A stretch of DNA of 45,512 nt from Streptomyces sp. (GCA_013362785.1 JABFVM010000257.1:1-45512); one strand, 5' to 3'; shown: positions 1 through 7,966, counted from the first letter of the stretch. Notes: generated from the sequence alone by a model not told the origin. Program-made: numbers and translations.

Positions 1-481
1 CGTCGCGGCGGAGCGGTACGCGGGGGCGCGTGACTGGGGGCTGGTGCAGGGGGCGTTCGCGGCCGGGCTGCTGGTCGGGACGGTGGTGTGTCTGCGCTGG
101 CGGCCGTACCGGCTGCTGGTCGTGGCCGTCGTGGCCGGTGTGCCCCTCGCGGCCCCGCTGCTCGCCATGGGAGGGGGACTGCCGCTGCCCTGGGTGCTGT
201 TGGCCGCGCTGCTCGCGGGGGTCGGGCTGGACGTGGCGGTCGTCACGTGGGCGACCGCCTTTCAGCAGCATGTGCCGCAGGGGGAGTTGGGGCGGATGAG
301 TGCGTTCAACAGTGTGGGCGAGCGGCTGGCGATTCCGCTCGGCTATCTGCTGACCGCCCTCGCGGCCGGGCTGTGGGACGACCGGGCGGTGCTGGTGGCG
401 TGTGCCGGGCTCGTCGTCGTCGCGGTCGTCCTCAACCTCTGTGTGCGGGACCTGTATCGCATCAACGCGGTCCGGAAGTGA
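1..481 (+). CDS. MFS transporter, C-terminal part (cut by window edge)
   Basis: The reading frame is open from base 2 to the stop at 479-481; the start lies outside the window. The visible ~159 residues hold alternating hydrophobic stretches with short basic loops (for example RWRPYR), about four to five membrane helices. A late helix contains FQQHVPQGELGRMSAFNSVG, the loop pattern seen between helices 10 and 11 of major facilitator superfamily drug/metabolite exporters. It probably acts as an efflux permease in the plasma membrane; the substrate cannot be told. It ends four bases before the convergent GNAT gene. Family assignment is good, function open. Confidence 0.75.
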   Translation, partial: VAAERYAGARDWGLVQGAFAAGLLVGTVVCLRWRPYRLLVVAVVAGVPLAAPLLAMGGGLPLPWVLLAALLAGVGLDVAVVTWATAFQQHVPQGELGRMSAFNSVGERLAIPLGYLLTALAAGLWDDRAVLVACAGLVVVAVVLNLCVRDLYRINAVRK

Positions 482-485
482 CCGC

Positions 486-962
486 TCAGAGCGCCTTCGC
501 GTAGCACAGGCTCAGCTCGTGGTGGCGGTAGTAGCCGAACTTCCCGCACGGCTCGTACCCGCTGGACAGGTACAGCGCCACCGCCTCCGGCTGCTTGGCG
601 CCGGTCTCCAGCACCATGCGGACCCGGCCCGCCGCCCGGGCGTCCTCCTCGAGCGCGGCCAGGATGCGGCGCGCCAGACCCCGGCCGCGCATCTGCTCGA
701 TGACGTACATCCGCTTGATCTCGGCGTCGCCGTCGGCGTTGCCCTCGCCGTTCTCGTCCTGGACGCGCCAGGCGCCGGAGGCCACGGGGGCGCCGAGCTC
801 GTCGTACGCGATCAGGTACAGGCCGTTCGGCGGGACGAAGTCCGCCGCGTCCATGGCCGTGGCGTCGCCGCCGTCCCCGTAGCGGACGCCGTACTCGGCC
901 TGGACCTGGTCGTTCAGCTTGACGGCGTCGGGGTGGTCGAAGGAGACCGGACGTATATGCAT
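486..962 (-). CDS. GNAT family N-acetyltransferase
   Basis: 158 residues starting MHIRPVSFD. The GNAT acetyl-CoA loop is visible as MRGRGLARRIL (R/Q-x-x-G-x-G/A), preceded by the strand EIKRMYV and followed by the late motif AVALYLSSGYEPCGKFG. It transfers an acetyl group from acetyl-CoA to an amine; the substrate is unknown. I chose the ATG at 962 because homology-like sequence begins there; an upstream in-frame start at 992 would add ten residues. The start lies inside an AT-rich, partly palindromic stretch (953-978), unusual in this GC-rich window. No Shine-Dalgarno sequence is evident. The gene is convergent with the MFS gene and divergent from xthA. Confidence 0.85.
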   Translation of the reverse strand: MHIRPVSFDHPDAVKLNDQVQAEYGVRYGDGGDATAMDAADFVPPNGLYLIAYDELGAPVASGAWRVQDENGEGNADGDAEIKRMYVIEQMRGRGLARRILAALEEDARAAGRVRMVLETGAKQPEAVALYLSSGYEPCGKFGYYRHHELSLCYAKAL

Positions 963-978
963 GCTAGATACCGTATAC
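953..978. promoter_or_regulatory. AT-rich dyad over the GNAT start, between GNAT and xthA
   Basis: Outer arms GTATA (953-957) and TATAC (974-978) enclose a second partial dyad, GTAT...ATAC at 953-971, and the self-complementary GTATAC at 973-978. The GNAT start codon (960-962) lies inside. TATACG read on the minus strand could serve as a -10 for the GNAT gene. A repressor bound here would block both initiation and transcription. This is an inference from symmetry only. Confidence 0.35.
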
Positions 979-1027
979 CAATTCAAGATCAAGAGGGTCC
1001 AAAGCCGGACTCCGTCCAGTGTGCCGG

Positions 1028-1033
1028 TAAGGT
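1028..1033 (+). promoter_or_regulatory. -10 element of a probable leaderless xthA transcript
   Basis: TAAGGT lies exactly six bases before the GTG of xthA and no Shine-Dalgarno sequence is present, so transcription would start at or next to the start codon. No convincing -35 is visible. The same TANNNT-N6-start arrangement recurs at several genes in this window. Confidence 0.5.
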
Positions 1034-1039
1034 GCCGGG

Positions 1040-1843
1040 GTGCTCACTGTGACCTCTGTGAATGTGAATGGGCTGCGGGCCGCCGCGAAGAAGGGCTTCG
1101 TGGAGTGGCTCGCCGGTACCGAGGCCGATGTGCTGTGTCTGCAGGAGGTGCGTGCGGAGCCGCAGCAGCTGCCTGAGCAGGTACGGACGCCCGACGGGTG
1201 GCATGTCGTGCACGCGCCCGCCGCCGCCAAGGGGCGTGCCGGTGTCTCGCTCTACACCCGCCGTGAGCCCGACCGGATCCAGGTCGGTTTCGGGTCGAGT
1301 GAGTTCGACGGCAGCGGGCGCTACGTCGAGGCCGACCTGCCGGGTGTGACGGTCGCCTCGCTCTACCTCCCCTCCGGCGAGGTCGGCACCGAGCGGCAGG
1401 ACGAGAAGGTCCGCTTCATGGACGAGTTCCTGGCCTACCTGAAGGACCTGCGCGAGCGCGCCGCCGCCGACGGCCGTGAGGTCCTGGTCTGCGGCGACTG
1501 GAACATCGCCCACCAGCAGGCCGACCTGAAGAACTGGCGCGGCAACACCAAGAACTCCGGGTTCCTGCCGGAGGAACGGGAGTGGCTCACGCGAGTGTTC
1601 GCCCCTGCCGAGGGTGGCTATGTCGATGTCGTGCGGGAGCTTCATCCGGATGTGGAGGGGCCGTATACCTGGTGGTCGTATCGGGGGCGGGCTTTCGACA
1701 ACGATTCAGGGTGGAGGATTGATCTTGCTGTGGCGACCCCTGGCCTCGCGGCACGGGCCGTCAAGGGAGTCGTGGAAAGGGCGGCCAGTCATGAGGAGCG
1801 GTGGTCGGACCATGCTCCCGTGACCGTGGTCTTCGAGATGTGA
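1040..1843 (+). CDS. xthA: Exodeoxyribonuclease III (AP endonuclease, XthA)
   Basis: 267 residues, the usual length for the ExoIII branch of the endonuclease/exonuclease/phosphatase fold. It cuts DNA 5' of abasic sites and trims 3' ends in cytoplasmic base-excision repair. Visible catalytic motifs in order: VNVNGLRAA near the N-terminus, LCLQEVR (metal-binding Glu), the GDWNIAH block (Asp/Asn), and the C-terminal WSDHAPV (Asp-His). The start is the GTG at 1040, six bases after a TAAGGT box and without a Shine-Dalgarno sequence, so probably leaderless. The last ~80 codons use noticeably more A/T third positions (TAT, GAT, CTT, ATT) than the middle of the gene. It is followed on the other strand by the broken recombinase. 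Confidence 0.95.
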   Translation: MLTVTSVNVNGLRAAAKKGFVEWLAGTEADVLCLQEVRAEPQQLPEQVRTPDGWHVVHAPAAAKGRAGVSLYTRREPDRIQVGFGSSEFDGSGRYVEADLPGVTVASLYLPSGEVGTERQDEKVRFMDEFLAYLKDLRERAAADGREVLVCGDWNIAHQQADLKNWRGNTKNSGFLPEEREWLTRVFAPAEGGYVDVVRELHPDVEGPYTWWSYRGRAFDNDSGWRIDLAVATPGLAARAVKGVVERAASHEERWSDHAPVTVVFEM

Positions 1844-1897
1844 CGCGGACCGGGCGAGGCGACGACCGAGCGCGGCAGGCCCCGCTCGGTCGGCCCG

Positions 1898-3255
1898 TCA
1901 GAACTCAGCTGCTTCGACCCGCGCCGAGGGTTCACCGAGCGTGAAGGCCAAGCGTGAGGTGTCCGGCCCGGCAAGCCGGGCGGGACCACCGCCGCAGCGG
2001 CCCTTGGTGACGACGACGCGGGCGCCGCTTTCGAGGAGAAGCTCTCGGGAGATGGCGGCGTCCGTCGCCGTGGCCGCCGCGCGGTAACGGTCGACCGTGT
2101 ACGCCTCCAGCCAGTCGGATCGCATCCCGGCTGGAGCGGGGCACACTTCACCCCGCGCGGTTGCCCTGCACACGTAGTCGCCGTACGGATGGCTCTTACG
2201 GGTCGCGAAGTACATGCGTCCGCCGCAGCCCGAACAGTGTGCGATGCCGGTGAGCAGCGCAGTCGACCGGCTCCTCGGTCGACAGGTGCTGTTGGAACGG
2301 GCATCAAGGACGTGTTGCAGCGCCTGAAACTCCTCGTCGGACAGCAGCGGCTGCCCGATGAGTACCGGGGCGCCGATGGCGTCGCGAACGGTCTGGCCTC
2401 CATGAGTCCGGTGCCCCATCAGCGAGGGGCTGCGCAGCACTTTGGACAGCGTTCCTGAGGTCCAACGGAATCGTTCGAAGTCCCGTCCGTGGCGGCGGCC
2501 ACCTGTCGGGCGCCCTTGAAGCCGGGCGTGACGGTCGCGCGGCACCAGGACATCCGAGTCGTTCAGCTCGCGTGCGATGGCGATCAACGACAGGCCCGTA
2601 TGCACGTCCTCCACGATCATGCGGACGACTGCGGCGGTCTCGGGATCAGGGGTCAGGCACCACCCGCTGCCCGAGGGATGCGGCGCCTTCTGGTAGCCGA
2701 AGGGGATCAGCCCGCCTCCGTAGCGACCGGCTGCGCGTAGTGCTTCATGGCTGCTGCTGAGCCGGGCGGAGATGGCGTGGGCTTCCTGCTCGGCATCGTG
2801 AGCGAGGTCCATGCACCGACGGATGGCCGAGCCGTCGGCCTGCGGTGTCACGACGAGCGGGTGATCTTCCTCCGGCATGCCGAACACGAGCGTTCGAGTG
2901 TGCTGTCGCCCCCATGCGATCAACTCGGCCATGTGTGCCACGGAACGCACAGCGCGATCCACGTGTGACCAGATGACAGCTTCGTACTCGTGAGGCCGGT
3001 GCAGCCAGGACGACAGGGAGGGCCTCTCGAACGGGGACGTCCGGCGGGCTGAGACCCCGAGGTCCGATGCCTCGGCGATCAAGGTGAAGCCGAGCCGCTC
3101 GCCGAGAGCCGGATGACGGACCGCTGTCGGCCTGGTGAGGTCGTCACGCTGGTGACGCAACTGAGACGCAGCGCGGCAAGGGCCCTCGGTCGTCGCCCAC
3201 CGGAAGTCGAGGGAGAGGGAGTGCACAGGGCTGCTCGATGATTACGCTTGGGCAC
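1898..3255 (-). pseudogene. Large serine recombinase, frameshifted in the catalytic domain
   Basis: An intact frame of 442 codons starting at 3226 contains the rest of a large serine recombinase: ASDLGVSA and PFERP, the VDRAVRS segment, a recombinase domain (GGLIPFGY...), and a Cys4 zinc ribbon (CSGCGG ... YVC ... C). The catalytic N-terminus is missing from that frame. It is found in the neighbouring frame from the GTG at 3255, which has AAGGAG at 3263-3268, seven bases upstream. That frame reads LAALRLSCVTSVTTSPGRQR, the RLS nucleophile motif plus TTSPxRQ, then stops at 3079-3081. Restoring one base near 3121 joins the frames with normal family spacing and gives about 452 residues. As sequenced, the gene cannot make an active site-specific recombinase. 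No other genes of an integrated element lie nearby. A sequencing error is the alternative. Confidence 0.8.
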
Positions 3256-3284
3256 GTTGACGCTCCTTGGCAGTGTCGGCCGTA

Positions 3285-3319
3285 CCCCGGGGCTGGTGGC
3301 ACAGCCGCCGGGGCCTTTT
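3285..3319 (+). terminator. Hairpin followed by TTTT upstream of the recombinase
   Basis: Arms CCCCGG-GGCT (3285-3294) and AGCC-G-CCGGGG (3303-3313) form a strong stem with an eight-base loop, followed by CCTTTT. In the plus orientation it looks like an intrinsic terminator, but no plus-strand gene ends just before it. The remaining gap (3320-3458) shows no coding sequence I can support. It may be a remnant of a lost element. Confidence 0.4.
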
Positions 3320-3458
3320 CGATCTCACTCTCGGAGCGCGAACGTGATTCCGTGCAGGGTCTCCCGGAATCTGCCTCGATGGAGTGAATGTTGATCGAAT
3401 GCGAGACACTCGCGAAGGAATCAGGCTTCTGGCCGGGGTGGACCAGTAGCCCGACCGG

Positions 3459-4103
3459 CTACGACTGCTTTCGCAGCCGTCGGTCCAGGGCCAAGGACAG
3501 TTCCGCCTCCACCACGCTCCGGGCCAGGGGGCGTAGGCGTTGGAGGTCGGTTTCGTGGGTGTGGCGGAGTACCAGGTCGGCGAACATTTCTGCCAGGTCG
3601 TCCACGTGCTCGCGGACCCGTTTGCCGGCGGCCAGGACCTCGGCGAGTGGGATGCCCTCGCGGACCAGGGCCGAGGAGACGTCGAGGAGGCGGCGGCTGA
3701 TGTGGACGATCTCGTCGCCGTCGGTGCCGAGGTAGCCGAGGTCCAGGGCGGCGGCGAGGTTCTCCGGCGTGACCTGGCCTTCGAAGCGGGCGGCGAGTTC
3801 CTCGGGGGTGAGGCGGACCGGCTCCTCCTCGGTGGGGGCGGTGACGCCGAGGACGTCGGCGACGTCGCGGCCGTGGTCGAGGGCCTCCGCCAGTTCCGCG
3901 ATGCCGGTGAGGGTGTGGCCGCGCTCCAGCAGGGCCGCGATCGTGCGCAGGCGGGCCAGGTGGTGGTCGTCGTACCAGGCGATACGGCCCTCGCGGCGGG
4001 GTGGCGGTATCAGCTTGCGTTCCCGGTAGAAGCGCAGGGTGCGCACCGTGATGCCGGCTTGGCGGGCCAGTTCCTCCATGCGGTACTCACGCTTCTCGGT
4101 CAC
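3459..4103 (-). CDS. MerR family transcriptional regulator
   Basis: 214 residues. The N-terminus carries the MerR winged helix-turn-helix, YRMEELARQAGITVRTLRFY then RERKLIPPPRREGRIAWYDD, followed by the dimerisation helix region LARLRTIAALLERG. The C-terminal ~130 residues are an effector-binding part without a cysteine cluster, so metal sensing is unlikely. I chose the GTG at 4103 because TAAGGT sits exactly six bases upstream and there is no Shine-Dalgarno sequence, consistent with a leaderless mRNA. It is divergent from the monooxygenase operon, with inverted repeats in the shared region, so it probably controls that operon and itself. The inducer is unknown. Confidence 0.9.
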   Translation of the reverse strand: MTEKREYRMEELARQAGITVRTLRFYRERKLIPPPRREGRIAWYDDHHLARLRTIAALLERGHTLTGIAELAEALDHGRDVADVLGVTAPTEEEPVRLTPEELAARFEGQVTPENLAAALDLGYLGTDGDEIVHISRRLLDVSSALVREGIPLAEVLAAGKRVREHVDDLAEMFADLVLRHTHETDLQRLRPLARSVVEAELSLALDRRLRKQS

Positions 4104-4109
4104 CCTGGA

Positions 4110-4115
4110 ACCTTA
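4110..4115 (-). promoter_or_regulatory. -10 element of a probable leaderless merR transcript
   Basis: Read on the minus strand, TAAGGT lies six bases before the GTG at 4103. This supports the chosen start and places the inverted repeat at 4119-4126 just upstream of the -10, where MerR proteins usually bind. Confidence 0.5.
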
Positions 4116-4118
4116 ATT

Positions 4119-4164
4119 CGTACCGAGGGTAACTTTCCTGGCCCGCCCCCTACCGGTCGGTACG
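4119..4164. promoter_or_regulatory. Candidate MerR operator pair
   Basis: CGTACCGA (4119-4126) and TCGGTACG (4157-4164) are perfect inverted copies 30 bases apart. The second overlaps a smaller dyad, TACCGGTCGGTA (4151-4162). They lie between the divergent merR and monooxygenase genes. Binding by the MerR protein is inferred from position and symmetry. Confidence 0.45.
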
Positions 4165-4212
4165 GACCTCATCTACTCTCCCCATTGCGCCAGTGGACAC
4201 TGGCAGGGTTCC

Positions 4213-4232
4213 GGTTCAAGTGTGTTCAAGTG
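4213..4232 (+). repeat. Tandem direct repeat TTCAAGTGTG upstream of the monooxygenase
   Basis: The decamer TTCAAGTGTG occurs twice back to back, immediately before the Shine-Dalgarno sequence of the monooxygenase gene. It could be a small slippage duplication in the leader or part of an operator. Confidence 0.5.
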
Positions 4233-4245
4233 TGGAGGCACAGGC

Positions 4246-5757
4246 ATGGCCGAACGCGAACATGTGCGGGTCGCGGTGGTCGGGTCCGGGTTCGGCGGGC
4301 TGGGGGCCGCCGTCCGGCTGCGACGCGAGGGCGTCACCGACTTCGTCGTCCTGGAGCGGGCCGACAGCGTCGGCGGCACGTGGCGGGACAACAGCTATCC
4401 GGGGTGTGCGTGCGATGTGCCGTCGCATCTGTACTCGTTCTCCTTCGCGCCCAACCCCGACTGGCCGCGCACCTTCTCCGGGCAGGAGCACATCCGCGCC
4501 TATCTGGAGCATGTGACCGATGTGTTCCGGCTGCGGCCGCACATCCGCTTCGACTCGGAGGTGAAGCGGATGACCTGGAACGGCGAGCGGCTGTGCTGGG
4601 ACATCGAGACCAGCAGCGGCGAGCTGTCCGCCGACTTCGTCGTCTCTGCCACCGGGCCGCTGAGCGATCCGAAGATCCCCGAGATCCCGGGGCTCGACTC
4701 CTTCCCGGGCAAGGTCTTCCACTCCGCCCGCTGGGACCACGACTACGACCTGCGCGGCAAGCGCGTCGCCATGGTCGGCACCGGTGCCTCCGCCATCCAG
4801 ATCGTGCCGGCCGTCCAGCCCGAGGTCGAGCGGCTGACCCTCTTCCAGCGCACCCCGCCCTGGGTGATGCCCCGCGTCGACCGCGCCATCAGCGACGCCG
4901 AGCGCTCCGTGCACCGGGCCCTGCCCTTCACCACCCGGCTGCGCCGCGGACTGCTGTGGGGGATGCGGGAGTTGCAGGTCCAGGCGTTCACCAAGCACCC
5001 GGGCGAGCTGGGGTTCATCGAGCAGCTGGCCAAGCGGAACATGGGCCGCTCCATCAAGGACCCGGCGCTGCGCGCCAAGCTCACCCCCGACTACCGCATC
5101 GGCTGCAAGCGGATCCTGTTGAGCAGCGAGTACTACCCGGCGATCGCCAAGCCCAATGTGGATGTCATCGCCAGTGGGCTCAGTGAGGTCAGGGGCTCCA
5201 CCCTCGTCGGCGCCGACGGCAGCGAGGCCGAGGTCGACGCGATCGTCTTCGGTACCGGGTTCCATGTCACCGACATGCCGATCGCCGACCGGGTCGTGGG
5301 CGCGGAGGGCAGGACGCTCGCCGAGGCGTGGAAGGGCGGGATGGAGGCGCTGCGGGGTGCCTCCGCCGCCGGGTTCCCGAACTGGATGACGATCATCGGG
5401 CCGAACACCGGCCTCGGGAACTCCTCCATGATCCTGATGATCGAGTCCCAGCTGAACTACATGGCCGACTTCGTACGGCAGTTGAACGTCCTCGGCGGCC
5501 GGGTCGCCCTCGACGCGCGGCCCGGCGCGGTGCACGCCTGGAACCGGCGGGTGCAGGAGCGCATGAAGCGGACGGTGTGGAACACGGGCGGGTGTACGAG
5601 TTGGTACCTCGACGCCGCCGGCCGTAACACGACCATCTGGCCCGGTACGACGACCGAGTTCAGGCGGGCGACGCGGCGCGTGGACCTCGCGGAGTACGCG
5701 GTCGTGCGAGCCGCCGTCGAAGCCGGTGACGCCGAGCCCGCGGAGGTGACCGCGTGA
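4246..5757 (+). CDS. Flavin-containing Baeyer-Villiger-type monooxygenase
   Basis: 503 residues. It has an N-terminal FAD Rossmann motif, VAVVGSGFGGLGAA, then GGTWRDNSYPGCACD, which lines the active site of class B flavoprotein monooxygenases. The BVMO fingerprint FPGKVFHSARWDHD follows, and a second, NADPH-binding Rossmann motif, VAMVGTGASAIQ, near residue 180. It should insert oxygen next to a ketone or oxidise a heteroatom using NADPH and O2. The ATG at 4246 is preceded by GGAGG eight bases upstream; a longer start at 4222 lacks such a site. Its stop overlaps the next gene by 4 bp. Together with the hydrolase and dehydrogenase that follow, it suggests ketone-to-ester-to-alcohol degradation or lipid modification, as proposed for mycobacterial MymA. 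Confidence 0.92.
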   Translation: MAEREHVRVAVVGSGFGGLGAAVRLRREGVTDFVVLERADSVGGTWRDNSYPGCACDVPSHLYSFSFAPNPDWPRTFSGQEHIRAYLEHVTDVFRLRPHIRFDSEVKRMTWNGERLCWDIETSSGELSADFVVSATGPLSDPKIPEIPGLDSFPGKVFHSARWDHDYDLRGKRVAMVGTGASAIQIVPAVQPEVERLTLFQRTPPWVMPRVDRAISDAERSVHRALPFTTRLRRGLLWGMRELQVQAFTKHPGELGFIEQLAKRNMGRSIKDPALRAKLTPDYRIGCKRILLSSEYYPAIAKPNVDVIASGLSEVRGSTLVGADGSEAEVDAIVFGTGFHVTDMPIADRVVGAEGRTLAEAWKGGMEALRGASAAGFPNWMTIIGPNTGLGNSSMILMIESQLNYMADFVRQLNVLGGRVALDARPGAVHAWNRRVQERMKRTVWNTGGCTSWYLDAAGRNTTIWPGTTTEFRRATRRVDLAEYAVVRAAVEAGDAEPAEVTA

Positions 5758-6689
5758 GCCGCCTCCTGAGCGTCGCCTCCGGGCCGTACGCACCTCCCGC
5801 CCCCGCCCGTGAGCTGACGGCCGTGTCCGCCGACGGCGCCCGGCTGCACATAGAGGTGCACGGGCCCGAGAACGCGCCCCCCGTCGTCCTCGCCCACGGC
5901 TGGGCCTGCTCGACCGCCTTCTGGGCGGCGCAGATCCGCGAACTGGCCGCCGACCACCGGGTCATCGCCTACGACCAGCGCGGCCACGGACGCAGCCCGG
6001 CGAGCCCGGCATGCAGCCCCGGCGCGCTCGCCGACGATCTCGAAGCCGTACTGAAGGCCACCCTCGCACCCGGTGAGCGGGCCGTGATCGCCGGGCACTC
6101 CATGGGCGGCATGACGGTGATGGCCGCCGCCGGGCGCCCGGCGCTGCGTGAGCACGCCGCCGCCGTCCTGCTGTGCAGCACCGGCGCCTCGCGGCTGGTC
6201 GCCGAGTCGACGGTCATACCCCTGCGGGCGGGCCGGCCGCGCACCTGGCTGACCCGGCGCGTCCTCGGCTCCCGGGCACCGCTCGGACCGGTCACGCCGG
6301 TCGCCCGGGCGATCCTCAAGTACGCCACGATGGGCCCCGGTTCGGCCCCGCACATGGTCGAGGCGTGCGCGCGGATCGTGCACGCGTGTCCGCGCAAGGT
6401 GCGCTACGCCTGGTCGCAGGTGCTCGACCTGCTCGATCTCGACCACGGCGTACGGCAGTTGTCGGTGCCGACCGCGGTGGTCGTCGGCACGGCCGACCGG
6501 ATGACCCCGCCGGTGCACGCCCGCGCGCTGGCCGCCGCGCTGCCGGACTGCCTCGGCGTCACCGAACTGCCCGGACTCGGGCACATGACGCCGGTCGAGG
6601 CGCCCGAGCTGGTGACCGGGCGAATACGGGAGCTCGTCACGACGTACACGCGGGCCAGGACGCACACACAGGTGAAGGAGGGGGCATGA
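5754..6689 (+). CDS. Alpha/beta hydrolase
   Basis: 311 residues. The fold is shown by VVLAHGWACSTAFW (oxyanion HG motif), VIAYDQRGHGRS, the nucleophile elbow GHSMGG, and the late GLGHMTPVEAPE with the catalytic His. It is probably an esterase or lipase acting on the ester made by the upstream monooxygenase. The GTG start overlaps the monooxygenase stop (GTGA), and its own stop overlaps the dehydrogenase start (ATGA), so the three genes are translationally coupled. In mycobacterial mymA operons the second gene (lipR) is likewise a hydrolase. There is no signal peptide, so it is cytoplasmic. Confidence 0.92.
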   Translation: MSRLLSVASGPYAPPAPARELTAVSADGARLHIEVHGPENAPPVVLAHGWACSTAFWAAQIRELAADHRVIAYDQRGHGRSPASPACSPGALADDLEAVLKATLAPGERAVIAGHSMGGMTVMAAAGRPALREHAAAVLLCSTGASRLVAESTVIPLRAGRPRTWLTRRVLGSRAPLGPVTPVARAILKYATMGPGSAPHMVEACARIVHACPRKVRYAWSQVLDLLDLDHGVRQLSVPTAVVVGTADRMTPPVHARALAAALPDCLGVTELPGLGHMTPVEAPELVTGRIRELVTTYTRARTHTQVKEGA

Positions 6690-7579
6690 GCAGGGTGAGC
6701 CTCGAAGGACAGGTCGCCGTCGTCACGGGCGCGGCTCGGGGCGTCGGTGAGCTGCTGGCGCGCAAGCTCTCCGCGCGCGGGGCGAGCGTGGCGCTGGTCG
6801 GACTGGAGCCGGACGCGCTCAAGCAGGTCTCCGAGCGGCTGCACGGCGACAGCGACCACTGGTACGCCGACGTGACGGATCACGAGGCGATGGCGCAGGT
6901 GGCGCGGGAGGTCAAGGAGCGGTTCGGGAAGGTCGACATCGTCGTCGCCAACGCGGGTGTCGCGACCGGGGGGCCGTTCGTCGACTCCGACCCGGAGGCC
7001 TGGCGGCGGGTCATCGAGGTCAACCTCGTCGGGTCGGCGGTGACCGCGCGGGCGTTTCTGCCGGTGCTGATGGAGAGCCGCGGGTATCTGCTGCAGATCG
7101 CCTCGCTCGCGGCGATCACTCCGGCGCCGATGATGACCGCGTACTGCGCGTCCAAGGCGGGTGTGGAGGCGTACGCGCACAGTCTGCGGGCCGAGGTCGG
7201 GCACAAGGGCGTGCGGGTCGGCGTCGGTTACCTCTCCTGGACCGACACCGACATGGTGCGCGGCGCCGATCAGGACGACGTCATGCGGGAGTTGCGCAAG
7301 CGGCTGCCGTGGCCGGCCAACAAGACCTATCCGCTGGGGCCGGCGGTCGACCGGATCGTGGCCGGGATCGAGCGGCGGGCCGTCCATGTGTACGGGCAGT
7401 GGTGGCTGCGCGGTATGCAGGGGGTGCGCGGGTATCTGCCGGGGCTCATCGGGACGGTGGGGCAGCGGGAGATGCGGCGGTTCGGGGACCGGCTGGAAGG
7501 GATGCGGACGGGGCTGGTCGGGGCGGGCGGCGCCGCCGACGAGCAGGAGCGAACTGGGCGTACTACGCGGCGTAACTGA
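6686..7579 (+). CDS. Short-chain dehydrogenase/reductase
   Basis: 297 residues of the classical SDR type. The NAD(P) motif is TGAARGVG near residue 15, then NAGV near 90, and the catalytic set is SLAAITPAPMMTAYCASK (Ser, Tyr, Lys). The C-terminus is extended by ~50 residues beyond the usual 250 and contains an amphipathic stretch (GQWWLRGMQGVRGYLPGLIG), which may attach it to the membrane. It oxidises or reduces an alcohol/ketone, plausibly the product of the preceding hydrolase. GAAGGAGG precedes the ATG. It is the third and last gene of the coupled operon. The closest known arrangement is the sadH-like SDR of mymA operons. Confidence 0.92.
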   Translation: MSRVSLEGQVAVVTGAARGVGELLARKLSARGASVALVGLEPDALKQVSERLHGDSDHWYADVTDHEAMAQVAREVKERFGKVDIVVANAGVATGGPFVDSDPEAWRRVIEVNLVGSAVTARAFLPVLMESRGYLLQIASLAAITPAPMMTAYCASKAGVEAYAHSLRAEVGHKGVRVGVGYLSWTDTDMVRGADQDDVMRELRKRLPWPANKTYPLGPAVDRIVAGIERRAVHVYGQWWLRGMQGVRGYLPGLIGTVGQREMRRFGDRLEGMRTGLVGAGGAADEQERTGRTTRRN

Positions 7580-7667
7580 TCGACATGCGTAGGGTGATCG
7601 CCCGTGTGAATCTGGTCGAGGCCCCAGCGAGGGGCCAGCCCCCCACCCAGTACGGGAGTGAACCCAC

Positions 7668-7871
7668 ATGGGCATGAAGGACCAGTTCCAGGAGAAGTCC
7701 GAGCAGCTGAAGCAGCGTGCGCAGCAGCAGGGTCAGCGCCGGCCGAACCCGCAGCCCGGCCAGCCCGGCCAGCCGGAGCGGGGCCGTCCGCAGCGGCCGC
7801 AGCGGGACGAGGAGTCCGAGCGGCGGACGCGTGAGGACGAGGAGCGCTTCGACCAGGACTACGACCGGTAA
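7668..7871 (+). CDS. Small hydrophilic low-complexity protein
   Basis: 67 residues: an N-terminal amphipathic segment (MGMKDQFQEKSEQLKQRAQQ), a Gln/Pro/Gly/Arg-rich middle, and a very acidic/basic tail ending DEERFDQDYDR. No cysteine, signal peptide or membrane segment; it is probably disordered. GGGAG lies upstream of the ATG. The leader holds a perfect 6-bp hairpin (7620-7636), and a strong terminator follows the gene, so it is a monocistronic unit. I recall similar short proteins being widespread in Streptomyces, but no function is known to me. Confidence 0.75.
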   Translation: MGMKDQFQEKSEQLKQRAQQQGQRRPNPQPGQPGQPERGRPQRPQRDEESERRTREDEERFDQDYDR

Positions 7872-7886
7872 GTCCTTTGCGCTGAG

Positions 7887-7930
7887 CGCGGGGTGCCCCC
7901 TGAATCGGGGGTGCCCCGCGTTTGTGTTTT
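7887..7930 (+). terminator. Intrinsic terminator after the small hydrophilic protein gene
   Basis: Arms CGCGGGGTGCCCCC (7887-7900) and GGGGGTGCCCCGCG (7907-7920) pair except for a central TG/TG mismatch around a six-base loop, followed by TTTGTGTTTT. It separates the 67-residue protein gene from the next one. Confidence 0.8.
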
Positions 7931-7966
7931 CCTGGTCGTCCAGTCGATCGACAAGAAGCCGAGGTC

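Noticed and set aside
3079..3255. Programmed -1 frameshifting joining the two parts of the serine recombinase.
   Set aside because: No slippery heptamer (X XXY YYZ) or obvious stimulatory structure is present around CGACAGCGG, and family members are made from a single frame.
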